DNA from: Calamus simplicifolius | Lineage: Eukaryota; Streptophyta; Magnoliopsida; Arecales; Arecaceae | DNA length: 64,000 nucleotides | Direction of reading: 5' to 3' | Assembly (NCBI GenBank): GCA_900491605.1 | Contig: UESW01003901.1 | Coordinates: 1,010,835 to 1,074,834, forward strand | Shown: positions 9,129 to 18,822 of the stretch, in pieces | Layout: every line of letters begins with the position of its first letter | Numbering within the stretch: the stretch's first letter is position 1 | Notes under the pieces: model-generated | The model's database searches: none | Told to the model about the DNA's origin: nothing | The model's input: only the letters and a program-made list of their open reading frames with translations | Made by a program: the position numbers and the translations under genes

Positions 9129-12100
9129 TCATTTGTACATTTCTGGCTTAAGGACACCAACGTAAGGCAGGTTTCTGTAGAGTTCAGCATAATCCATGCC
9201 ATAGCCAACGACGAAATAATCTGGACACTGAACAAGGGAAGACAAGGAGAATGTATCATTTATTTTCAGGAAATTCAAAACAAGATAAGCGTTAATGTGA
9301 AAGCTTAAAGAGTGGTGATGGTAGTTCATGCAACATGGTAACAATTTGGCAGAAGCACATGACAAACTTCTTACCTCAAAACCCCGATAAAATTTTCCCT
9401 CTCCCACTGGCTTAAAATGAACCTGCCTTCTTGAAGGTTTATCCAGGAAAGTGCAGACCGATACCGAAGATGCTCCTTTTGTTTCCAAGTGTGAAATAAG
9501 ACAAGATACGGTATTCCCTGTGTCTACAATGTCTTCAACCTACAACAACAACAACAAGAACTACTGATAATGCGGCACCTAAAGCTGCCATTAAAGAACT
9601 TGCAATCTGAACAGCAAAAAAGGAAATGCAAGGTTCTTGATGATATAATAGATAAATAAAATAAACACCATATTACAAACTCATGATACAGTATGCTCCA
9701 GGGCATGAGTGCAGCCGCCTGTGGGAAAAGTTGAATAATAAAAAGGGACCATAAAAATTAGCAATTAAAAATTCTTGATAGATGGATACAGCCGCTACAA
9801 AAATTATCCAAGTTGTCTAACTTTACATGCATCGCAACATCATAAAAACTGTTCACTGCTTCAAATTTTCAGATTATCAAATCGAAGACAATAGCCACAT
9901 GACAAGTCTTTTACTGTTGGAAAATTCTCAGCTCATCTATCAGTTGGGAGCCTAGAAAGTCATAACAGCATGCAACCATTTGATTAACTTTAGCACATTT
10001 TTAGCATCTGTTAATGAAATAAAGGCTATTTCTGTCGTCCCATCTTGAACATAAAGAACTAACTGAAACTTAATTTTTGAGGAACAGTCAATGAAGTTAA
10101 GGCAGAAAAATAAAAGTGGCTGTATCTCTTAAAGAACAGTATCTTTTAATATCACCATAAAATTTTCTAATTTTTCTATATAAAATTTCCTAAGCAATAA
10201 AATATCAATTAACTCAACATTAGACTCCTCCACCAAATTGCTATGGCAAACTCAAACATCATGTTTCTATTTGAATATCCTACTGGTCTAACTTAGAATG
10301 ATTTTCATAATTGAATTATTTTGTTGGTTCGCCCAACAGAATTGCCCTTTCTTTTTTCCACAAAGCACTTTAAACTTTGATTATTATTTGAGAGTTAGGT
10401 AGGTGATCTATGAATGTCCTTTCTTTTTTCCACAAAATACTTAAACTTTGATTATTCTTCGAGGGTTAGGTAGTTGATCTATTTTTTCCACTCAGCAAGG
10501 TCCTAACCTGAAATCAGTATGATGACATATAAGAATCATTTTTTGACAAAACTCAAATGTACAAACTCTACCTTTATATCCATTGATTCTTTTTTGTTTC
10601 GTTAATGACTGGATAATTGGCACAGTTTTTTGTGCTTGCAGACCATTTAAAGAAAATTTGCAGTACAACTTCAAGGAACATCATTATTCATTAATTGCAC
10701 TAGTAATGTCCATGTGCTATGAATGTGCATCATTTCATGGAAAACATGAAGAAACAATAGAAGAAAAGGAGATATTGAGCATAGAACTCCTCACTTTTAA
10801 TTATATAGGCCCATGAGATATTTATTTTTTCTGAGATAAGACCTCCACCCATAATAATTTCATAGAGGCTAGACTCTTGGAGTTCAGCTTGACATGGTCA
10901 ACTCTAAGAATCAGTGATTAAAGTCTTGGCAAGGCGGAGGCTTCCTCGATCATCCAATCGCAGACCAAAGAGATTCTAAGAATGGTCTCAATTGTCTCAT
11001 CCTATTCTATCTCAACCATAATACATTATAGTATCAATTTTTTATCTCGTTTGTTATAAAAATATAACTTTTAAAGTTTAAGTATATTTAAAATTAAATA
11101 AAACATTAGAGCTTAATAAATATTTTTTTTAAGAAAAAAACATTCTAAGCAAGTATCGGAATGCCTGATTGGGTCAAGGATTGAAGCACAATGGAACAAA
11201 AAGCGGGGCGTCTCATTCGGCGGAAAAATCGGGATGCCTTTATCTCATTAGCTTTAAAACCTTGTCAGGAGTTTTGTAATATATGATATATAATATAGTA
11301 ATATAGCATAAATATTACATAATATAAAATATAGAATATATAGAGAGGGAGATTGAGAGCAAGAAGACAATTTCAGTACCACCAATCTTCTAGGCAACTC
11401 CAACAACACAGTTTAACTTCAATTACATCAATAATGCTTCCACAACAAGCAAGGTTTTGATTTCAGCTGATATCTTGGTTTGTATTGCCCTCGATACAAC
11501 ACATATAAAAATCTTGGGTTGTATAAATCAATAAAAAATCCAAGATATCGGCAAATATTTCCACATTGGCCTTACTTCCTTGAATAAATTTGTCTAGCTA
11601 ATAAATTTTGAAACCAATGTTTAGATATAGATGGTAGTCTCAAAATTATCATATTGGCTGAGGTTCAATAACTCAGTCCTAACATATCAATCGGGGTCTC
11701 AAAAATTCTGGGTTTCCTGATAATTTTCTTACTCACTGTGTTAGCTGAAACAAAAACTGAGAGCTCGATTCATCCCCTCGTCAAGATAACAATTGGGCTT
11801 TTAAAACCTAGGCCATAAGTTTTAAGACCTAGATCATCAACCAATGAGCTGATAATTAACAAACTCACCTTCTATTGTATATAGATCAAAACAATTCATA
11901 GAATCTAATGATGCTGCCAACTTGCAATTCAGCCCAACATGATAAAGTGATCAGGATTGATTTATGATATTTTGCCACTTGAGTTATAAAAATTTGCATC
12001 ACAACTGATGAAAATCACTTGCTCTGATAAATACACTGACCCTTAATAAGCTCTGTGGCCAGCAACCCATCACGTCTTGCATCCAAATCAAGTGAATACT

Positions 12101-13022
12101 CACTCCTATCTACCCGGAGAGTCTTTCTAGCCCAAGGGTCCTACCCTAATCCAGTATTGGTTCCTTCTCTTTCCTCTCTATCATGCTATTCTCAAGCATT
12201 CATTAAGGTAGTGTTTGATAGAAAAAATATTATCCATGGATAAGTGTACGGGATAGAGTTTATCCCCTGGTTATCCCTAGGGATATCCTTTGACTATCCC
12301 ATTGATAACTTTTTTTTTACTTTGATTTGAAGGAATAACCAGCTATTCATGCATTCTCTAGGGAATAAATTGAGGGGATATCCCATGGTTAACCATGGAT
12401 TATCCCTTTAGTTAACTTTATTCCCAGCTATCCCTTATAGTTATGGCTTTTGGGAATAAGAAGGATATCCCCTCTTATCCCCCTCTTATCCCCTGTTTCA
12501 AACACTACCCAAGGATATACCATGACAATTTCCAATTTAGGCCGGTGCACCAGCTAAAACTCGGATAAATTCTTAATCTAGAAGTTCTATAATTAACAGG
12601 AGCTACCTTTCTAGTTATACAAGTAATCATATTTTCTCGATCATTCATTGATATCACGACCTGATGCCGTGGAGAGAAAAGAAAGAAAAAGATTCCAGAG
12701 GATCAACGCCAAGCAAACATACCAAAATCACGTGTTTGCCGCTGATATCGATCTTGAGGTCGCTGGAGATCCTGGGGACGCCACTGGACTCCGTCCCCGA
12801 CCCATACGACTCGGCCCGGATGAAATCGACAGCGACGGGCAAGGTAATCTTCCTTACGATGTCGGCGAGGAAGAGGAACGCCCCCGTGGCGACCCCGACG
12901 ACGACTATGGGGGACCGGAAACCCTTGAAGTCGTCGGAGATCTGGGACGCGAGCTCGGCAACGCGGCCGGAGATCCGCTCCTCCGTCCACAGGACACGCT
13001 CGATATCGGCCTCGGCACCCAT
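9129..13022 (-). CDS. HGPT: Hypoxanthine-guanine phosphoribosyltransferase, complete
   Basis: Purine salvage enzyme that joins hypoxanthine or guanine to PRPP to give IMP or GMP. Three exons with GT-AG borders in phase 0: 12723-13022, 9375-9539 and 9129-9227, giving 187 residues plus TGA. Plant HGPRTs are about this size. Visible features are the VVGVATGAF loop near residue 45, an ESYGSGT segment near residue 72, the PRPP-binding signature VEDIVDTGNT starting at residue 101 on the second exon, KPSRRQVHFKP, and a C-terminal PDYFVVGYGMDYAELYRNLP. The start at 13022 gives the family N-terminus. An upstream ATG at 13071 opens an overlapping frame. Intron 1 is 3.2 kb and contains a MITE. No targeting signal is seen, so a cytosolic site is likely. 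Confidence 0.96.
10346..10491. repeat. Imperfect tandem duplication of about 73 bp in HGPT intron 1
   Basis: Two adjacent units both contain CCTTTCTTTTTTCCACAAA, then a TTTGATTATT word and GGTTAGGTAG or GAGTTAGGTAGG, offset by 73 bases. It looks like a local slippage duplication with no coding content. Confidence 0.65.
12207..12509. mobile_element. MITE in HGPT intron 1
   Basis: About 303 bp bounded by inverted repeats GGTAGTGTTTGA and TCAAACACTACC (the right copy has an extra T). The interior is rich in inverted words such as GGATAAG and TTATCCC, so the whole element could fold back. It has no coding capacity. A clear target-site duplication was not found, so the superfamily is left open. 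Confidence 0.7.
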
Positions 13023-13057
13023 TGGAGCGGACGAGGGCCGAATGGAAGCGTGGAATC

Positions 13058-13066
13058 TTAGGGTTT
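13058..13066 (-). promoter_or_regulatory. Telo-box in the HGPT leader
   Basis: AAACCCTAA on the minus strand, about 36-44 bases upstream of the HGPT start codon. This motif is common in promoters and leaders of plant housekeeping and translation genes. Function here is inferred. Confidence 0.6.
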
Positions 13067-13156
13067 ATCATGTTGAAGCCCCGGTGCGCGAGGAATAAGC
13101 AGGGGGGTTGAAAAGAAAAAGGGGAGGTGGGAACCCGATTCCAACTTCCAAGAACG

Positions 13157-13157
13157 A

Positions 13158-13197
<40 letters not shown>
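13157..13197. repeat. (ATT)n microsatellite
   Basis: About 13 uninterrupted ATT units upstream of HGPT. Confidence 0.95.
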
Positions 13198-13814
13198 GCT
13201 ATCGGGTTATTATTAATATTTTTTAATTTATAATTAATTATTTTAGTTTAATTTTTTATTTTAAAAATATTGTGTTGTTAATATTTTATTAATATTAGAT
13301 AAAATTAAAATTAAAATATATTTTTAGTCTTTAAAAGTTTTAATTAAAATTTATTTAATCATTAAATAGTTAAAAATTATTTTCTTACATTTTAAGAATG
13401 TTGATGCATTATGTTTTGATTGCATGCAGTCAGCAAAAATTAATGAAATAGTTTATGAATCACTGCAACGTGGATGCATGCATGAAAGCTTTGTTCTATC
13501 ATATATCGGTTATTCTATAAATTTTAACTAATTTGTGTAATAAAATAGTAAAAATATATTTTTTAAAATATGAAGGACTAATTTTAATATAAAAGGTTAA
13601 GAATCAAAATAAATTTTAAGAGATGATTAAATGTATATTTTTATTTAAAATTAATAAATAGTTAGCGTGCAACTCATCAATCAATCCATATGTTCATGTT
13701 AAAATATTTTTTAAAATATAAAGAATTGAATTGTATCAACTAAAAGTTTGATACGAACCGTCAACTTGTGATAGAATCCGGTACCAAATCTAAAAACGTA
13801 ACATGAAGAACGAT
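13198..13814. other. AT-rich intergenic sequence
   Basis: Upstream flank of HGPT. Nothing supported by homology or structure was seen. Confidence 0.4.
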
Positions 13815-16645
13815 AAAGTTTTAGTGAAACCGTGATCCATTGCTTAGCAAAGCAAAAAAAAACTAGGTATGCGAAAAGATCTGTTTGATAAGTCAATTTT
13901 TGAATGCCATAAAGAATTCTTGATAAGTTCAGAAAGTTTAGTTAAGAACTCAAGAAGAAAATTAAGTCACAAAAATTATGAATAAACCCCAAAACTTTAT
14001 TTTTTTATTCTGTCATTTAAAGTTCCTAAAATAGAAATCATGCCTAACCACCTTAGAAAAGAATCTTAATTTGACTCAAGATTTTTATTCTGTAGGAAGA
14101 AATAGTCTCCGAGGCATGCATATTTTTAAAAATTGATAACTATTATCATTGCAGAAATTAAAAGATTACATATTAATCTATCTAATATGCATCAATATCA
14201 TATCTTTGCCTATATATTCAGGGTCGTTTGATCTAAAATATGCATATAAAAACATCAAGATCATATATTGATCTTCAAGATGACTAGTCACATTATTATC
14301 TTGAAGCATGCCTTAAGATCTAGGGATCAAATCACTTACCTTAAGAACAGTAGGTAAATCCTTATTGCTCTGCAGCTGTTCAATCGTCCGGCCTCTAGTA
14401 TCGTCCACGCGAAGCCCCGAATGATCAGATTTTTGGGAGTGCTAGCTCGCAAAAAAATAGCTTTGCTGATATTGAATCCTCTCACTTAAATCTTCCTCCA
14501 AGATCCACCAGGCTTCCGCTAACACCAGAATCACCAGAATTTTCTATTCTAACATTTTAGAATTACAACCCACGACAATTTAGAATTATAATCCACGACA
14601 AATCGTGTATTATTATTCTATTTTTTGTTCTGTGTGTTCTCTAGTGAAGGAATGCCCTCTGTTTATAGTCTAGATTTAGCCTTGACATTTAATTCTGACA
14701 TTTAAGAATCCGTTGTTTGGCAAAAGCGAAGAGACGCCGAAGGCGCGGCGCTTGGTTTAATTCCGACGTTCGGAGAAAACCAAGGAGTCGCAGCGTTTGG
14801 TTTAGTTCCGTCGTTCGGAGAAAAACAAAGAGACGAGGGACGTTCGGTAAATAAATATCAAGCATTAAATTCTATCTCATGAGATGAGATTTTAGCCATC
14901 TCATCATATGAGATCCATATTCGAGAGGTTTGGGTTCTGATCTGAATTTATTTGACTTAACCCACATAGATCATGGTCCAAGCCCAAATCAAATTTGGCT
15001 AATCCTGAATCTATTTAAATTCAAATCAAGTCTAATTTCAAATCAATATTTGAAATTGACTTGTCCTTCTAATAGACTTAAACCAAATTGAATCTTATTC
15101 AATTGTACTTAACCCAATTGAGATAATTCAATCAATCAAATTGATTAATTAAATCATATACGATTCTCAATCGTTGATCAGCAAATAGATCATCCTAGGA
15201 AACTTCTATGCGTGTGACTCTCTAGGTTCGAACCTAAGCCGGTAGCATAGAAACAACTTTCTATACTAATTGATGTGCCCATCTAGCAATGGAACCCGAC
15301 GTCCGGATAGGTCAAAGAGTTGCCGAGCAAACTCCAAGAACCCTAAGAAACAGTTACCGTATAATTCATCCTCTTGACCACAAATGCTAAGGATGGCTTA
15401 AGAGCCTGTCAACTCTAAATAGCAAATCCATAAAGTGATTTCAACTTTAGTGATCATGTGACTTTCACATGAAGTGCCTTGGCCAAGGTCTTGCTAAATT
15501 GAAACACAAGCATTTCTCCTTTTAATGGGATAGGTCAAATTCCATCTTGATCCATAACTGACTACCACAAGTACTTGACTGCACCCAGTAACCTTTCGTA
15601 GCTGGATTAGAAATCCAGGTGGTCCGGCACTTAAGTACAATGAGTTGCTTGTAAGCCACTGGTTGTGATCTTCAGGTCTGAAGGATACTTATACCTATAT
15701 CTTCTCGGATTAACTCTTGACAGCAGAGCAGAGTATCTGGAAATGAGTCACGTTCGGTGAAATGTACTCCTACACTTTCACCTGTATGTCATACCAGTAT
15801 CTCTACACTCCTTGGTTAAGAGAATAACCAACAAATATGATATACAACGTCCTATAATTGATAGTACTATGGTCCTGTCATAATATATCATTTGATCGCA
15901 AACTCTTTTAAGGACCTTCTAAGATAAATCCTCCTTTATCGTGAGGAATATCTTAAGGGCTTTATTACTTTCAGAAGTATTAAGAAGATGTTCTTGTAAT
16001 GAATAAACTGCCAAATAACTTTTATTAATATATCAATTTATATACAATTTATATCAGCACAATCATCAAATGATTGGCTTTAGGATACAATTCCCAACAT
16101 ATTCCTCCTAAAAATGCGCCTAACGTAGAAACCACGCCTAACCATCTGAGGAAAGAATCTTGATTTGACTTAAGATTTTATTCCTCTTAAAATATGCCTA
16201 ATATATGATTACTAATAATCAAATCATGCTTAAAATGTAATTACAAAGAAATCAAATATTAATAGCTCTTCTAAACTTCTTTAATTGTGCAATCATAATC
16301 TTGACTTGATTCTTTGCTAAAGAAAATGCCCTTGCACATATATCTTGGGTTGGACGTGCAAAAAAAGGTGCAAAAAAAAGGCAGTCTTATACCTCAATGG
16401 ACGTATTGGCTGATTGATTCTCTTCTGAGTCAATTTTGATGAGTAGAACCAGCCTTTGTTCTTTCTTAGTGGTGAACACGCTCTCTTCTTGTTGTATAAC
16501 TCTTCGGACTAAGTTATTCGGTTCTTCTTTGAATCTTTTAACTCGAGCCATTGTCACTAGACCAATCGGAACTTGAATTGGATATCTAGCATGCTCCTTG
16601 ATCTCTACTATTTGCCTTTGGTATAGTTTGCTTATAAAAATAGCT
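13815..16645 (-). repeat. Gypsy 3'-tail repeat, left copy, interrupted by a solo LTR
   Basis: Direct repeat of 21815-22665. Both begin with 'gtgaaaccgtgatcc' and continue through a long shared stretch to a minus-strand polyprotein end. Excluding the 2.0 kb solo LTR at 14091-16099, the left copy is about 820 bp. Coding sense is minus. The copy ends where plus-strand chromovirus integrase sequence begins, near 16646. Confidence 0.75.
14091..16099 (-). mobile_element. Solo Copia-type LTR, 2.0 kb, with perfect TSD
   Basis: The insert starts TGTAGG and ends CCAACA and is flanked by the 5-bp target duplication TATTC (14086-14090 and 16100-16104). The uninterrupted sister copy near 22140-22160 supports the empty site. 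Read on the minus strand it opens TGTTGGGAATTGTATCCTAA, which resembles known plant Copia LTR starts. A TATA-like TATAAACA lies on the minus strand near 14665. There is no internal domain, so it is a solo LTR formed by LTR-LTR recombination. Confidence 0.85.
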
Positions 16646-16650
16646 ACCAT
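16387..16650 (-). pseudogene. C-terminal end of a Ty3/gypsy polyprotein
   Basis: Minus-strand frame with IQVPIG, a MARVKRFKEE segment and VRRVIQQEESVF. It resembles the basic tail of gypsy polyproteins (typical wording GP-TRARAKRFKE). The right copy at about 22465-22665 encodes the same segment with an in-frame stop. Only the tail is present; no integrase core is visible on this strand. Confidence 0.6.
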
Positions 16651-16773
16651 TTTAGCATTGATATGGCACCATATGATATGAGGCCTTATACGAGAGAAAA
16701 TGTAGAACTCTAGCGTATTGGGATAAGGAGGGAGAGAGAAGGTTGTTAAGCTCAGAGTTAGTGCAGCTTAAAG

Positions 16774-17551
16774 GGGAATTTCTATTTGCACCGTCCAAAT
16801 TGCTCTCCACACCCCACCTCATTTAAAAAAATTCCTAAACTACCCTCCACTTTTCTCTCCACACCCCGCTCCCGTCTCCTCCCTCCCCTTCCGATGCCGC
16901 CCCCGTCTCCTCCCCTCCCCAGCAATGCCTCCCATCTCCTTCGCTCCCCAGCAACGCCCCCAGGCCCGTCTTCTTTTGTCTCCTCTCCGGCACCGTCCCC
17001 TTTCCGGCACCGTCCTTCTCTCTCCCATCTCCTCCCCCTTCCCCAGCACCGCTCTCCAGCACCTGCCCTCTCCCGGTGCCCCCAGCTCCCCGGCACTGCC
17101 CTCTCCGACCCTAGCGCCCCCTCCCTTCTTGCATCGTTCGGCCAAACAGGACCAAACGGAGGACCTCTGTTCGGTTCTATTTGGCCGAACGGAGGGCCAT
17201 GGCTGAACAAAGGCCCTCCGTTCGGCCAAACAAGACCGAACAGAAGCCCTTCGTTCGGTCCTGTTTGGTCGAACGATGCCGGAAGGGAAGGGGTGCTGGG
17301 GGCCGGAGAGGGTGGTGCCAGGGAGCTGGAGGAGCGTCGGGAGAGAGCAGGTGTAGGGAGCGGTGCTGGGGAAGGAGGAGGAGATTAGAGGGAGGGAGGC
17401 TGTGACGGGAAGGGGGAAGGGGGCAGTGCCGGAGAGGAGATGTTGGGAAGGGGGACAGGGGTGTGGAGAGAAAAAAGAAGGGTAGTTTATGAATTTTTTT
17501 AAAATATGGGGGGTGTACAGAGTAATTTAGGTGGTGCAAATAGAAATTGCC
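16774..17551. mobile_element. Mutator-like foldback MITE with GC-rich core
   Basis: A 778-bp insert whose two ends are inverted copies for about 75 bases (TTTCTATTTGCACC at the left, GGTGCAAATAGAAA at the right). It is flanked by 9-bp duplications AGCTTAAAG (16765-16773) and AGCTTACTG (17552-17560), 7 of 9 matching. The right-hand 9-mer continues the integrase frame correctly. The core is a long inverted repeat rich in CCGTTCGGCCAAAC and its complement, so most of the element can fold on itself. ORFs on both strands inside it are by-products of the palindrome. Confidence 0.85.
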
Positions 17552-17655
17552 AGCTTACTGCCGATAAAGTTAAAATTGTAAGAGCAAAATTAAAGGCAAC
17601 CCATATAGATAAAAGAGCTATGCAGATAAGAAGCATATAGAGGTAAAGTTTAAGG

Positions 17656-18375
17656 TATAGTTATCGGACCTGGCCTGAACATTGATCCGACCAAGGCCTC
17701 GGGTCATTGGGTCACTGGTTCAACCATTGGGTCACCGGTTAAACCATCAATTTAATTATTTTAATATAAAAATATATTTATATTAATAAAAATTAATTTT
17801 TAATAAAATGAACATATGAATACTAATTTTCATAATATTCTTCTTTTTAGAAAAAAATCTTTTTTAGCATCTTATTTAATCTCTAAAATTTGCTTACTTT
17901 CAATCTATATGCCCATTTAGTCTGATTTAATTTTTTCTAAAAAAAAAGAAAGAAAATTAAAGAAAAATTCTATCCGAGTTTCATTTATTTTCATCATTTT
18001 CTCTTTATGTCTCTACTTTCTTATCTTAATTCCCATAAAATTTTCATATTTCCACCATTTTTTCTTTTCTTATTCTCCTCTCATCAATGCTCTTCTATCT
18101 CTTTTTCTTTCTCCCTAAAACTTGCAAGTATTCCAATAAAGAAAAAGTTGCCATAAACTCTTAGAAATTTGAAACACCAAAGGCCAAAAAATTTGAAATG
18201 GTATTGATAAACCTATGATCCGATTTAGGCCGAGTTGACAGTTTATGGATGAATCGAACGGGTTGACCGTGTTATTCCGAATCTCTTACATATCTAGTTT
18301 TATGTTATAATCGAACCGGCTTGGCCTTTGGGTTTTGGTTCAATCGGACGGTTTGGTCCGATTTTAACAGCTATG
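17656..18375. mobile_element. hAT-like MITE in the chromovirus integrase
   Basis: A 720-bp insert. Its left end reads TATAGTTATCGGACC; the right end, reverse-complemented, reads CATAGCTGTTAAAATCGGACC. Flanks GTTTAAGG (17648-17655) and GTTTGAAG (18376-18383) match at 6 of 8 positions, the length of a hAT target duplication. The interior has repeated GGTTCAACC and GGTTTAACC words and no ORF. The integrase frame resumes directly to its right. Confidence 0.7.
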
Positions 18376-18822
18376 GTTTGAAGTTGGAGACAAAGTCTTT
18401 ATGAAGGTATCTCCTTAGAGAGGTATTATAAGATTTGGAAAGAAAGGCAAGTTGAATCCCAGGTATATTGGACCCTATAAAATTCTAGAAAAAGTTGGGA
18501 CACTTGCTTATAGATTGATTTTACCTTCGGATTCCATGTATCAATGCTTAGGAGGTATGTGTTGGATTCCTCCCATGTGATTCAATATAAGACTATAGAG
18601 TTACAAGAAGATTTATTATTTGCATCGGAACCAGTGAAAATCTTGAGCATTGATATTAAACAACTCGATAGTAAAAGAATTCCATTAGTTAAGGTGCAAT
18701 GGCTAAATCATTAAAAGGAGAAAGCTAGATGGGAGCGAGAGGATGAGATGAGATTGAGGTATCATCATCTATTTGAGAACATATCTAGCTAAATTTTAGG
18801 GACAAAATTTATTAAGGGAAAT

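Larger units (their letters stand above)
16646..18822 (+). pseudogene. Chromovirus (Del/Tekay-like) integrase C-terminus, fragment with two insertions
   Basis: Three plus-strand pieces (16646-16773, 17552-17655, 18376-18800) read as consecutive parts of a gypsy integrase C-terminal region. Recognisable words are MAPYD, a YWDKEGERRLLS stretch before the first insertion, then TADKVKIVRAKLK, VGDKVFMK, RYIGPYKIL, and a chromodomain-like end with VKVQWLN, ARWERED and a final HHLFE. Stop codons and a frame break near 18530 show it is dead. Upstream domains are absent: the fragment abuts the minus-strand gypsy tail at about 16646. A purine-rich stretch precedes the LTR at 18823. Confidence 0.8.

Noticed and set aside
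12648..13098. Plus-strand ORFs and a second minus-strand frame of 122 codons
   Set aside because: Shadows of HGPT exon 1 in GC-rich sequence; the second minus frame is noted only as a possible uORF.
15180..15260. AGGTTCGAACCT resembling a tRNA T-loop
   Set aside because: A palindrome inside the solo LTR; no cloverleaf could be built around it.
16782..17539. Several long, Pro/Ser- or Gly/Arg-rich ORFs on both strands
   Set aside because: They lie inside the foldback MITE; the palindrome and GC bias create open frames on both strands without any domain.
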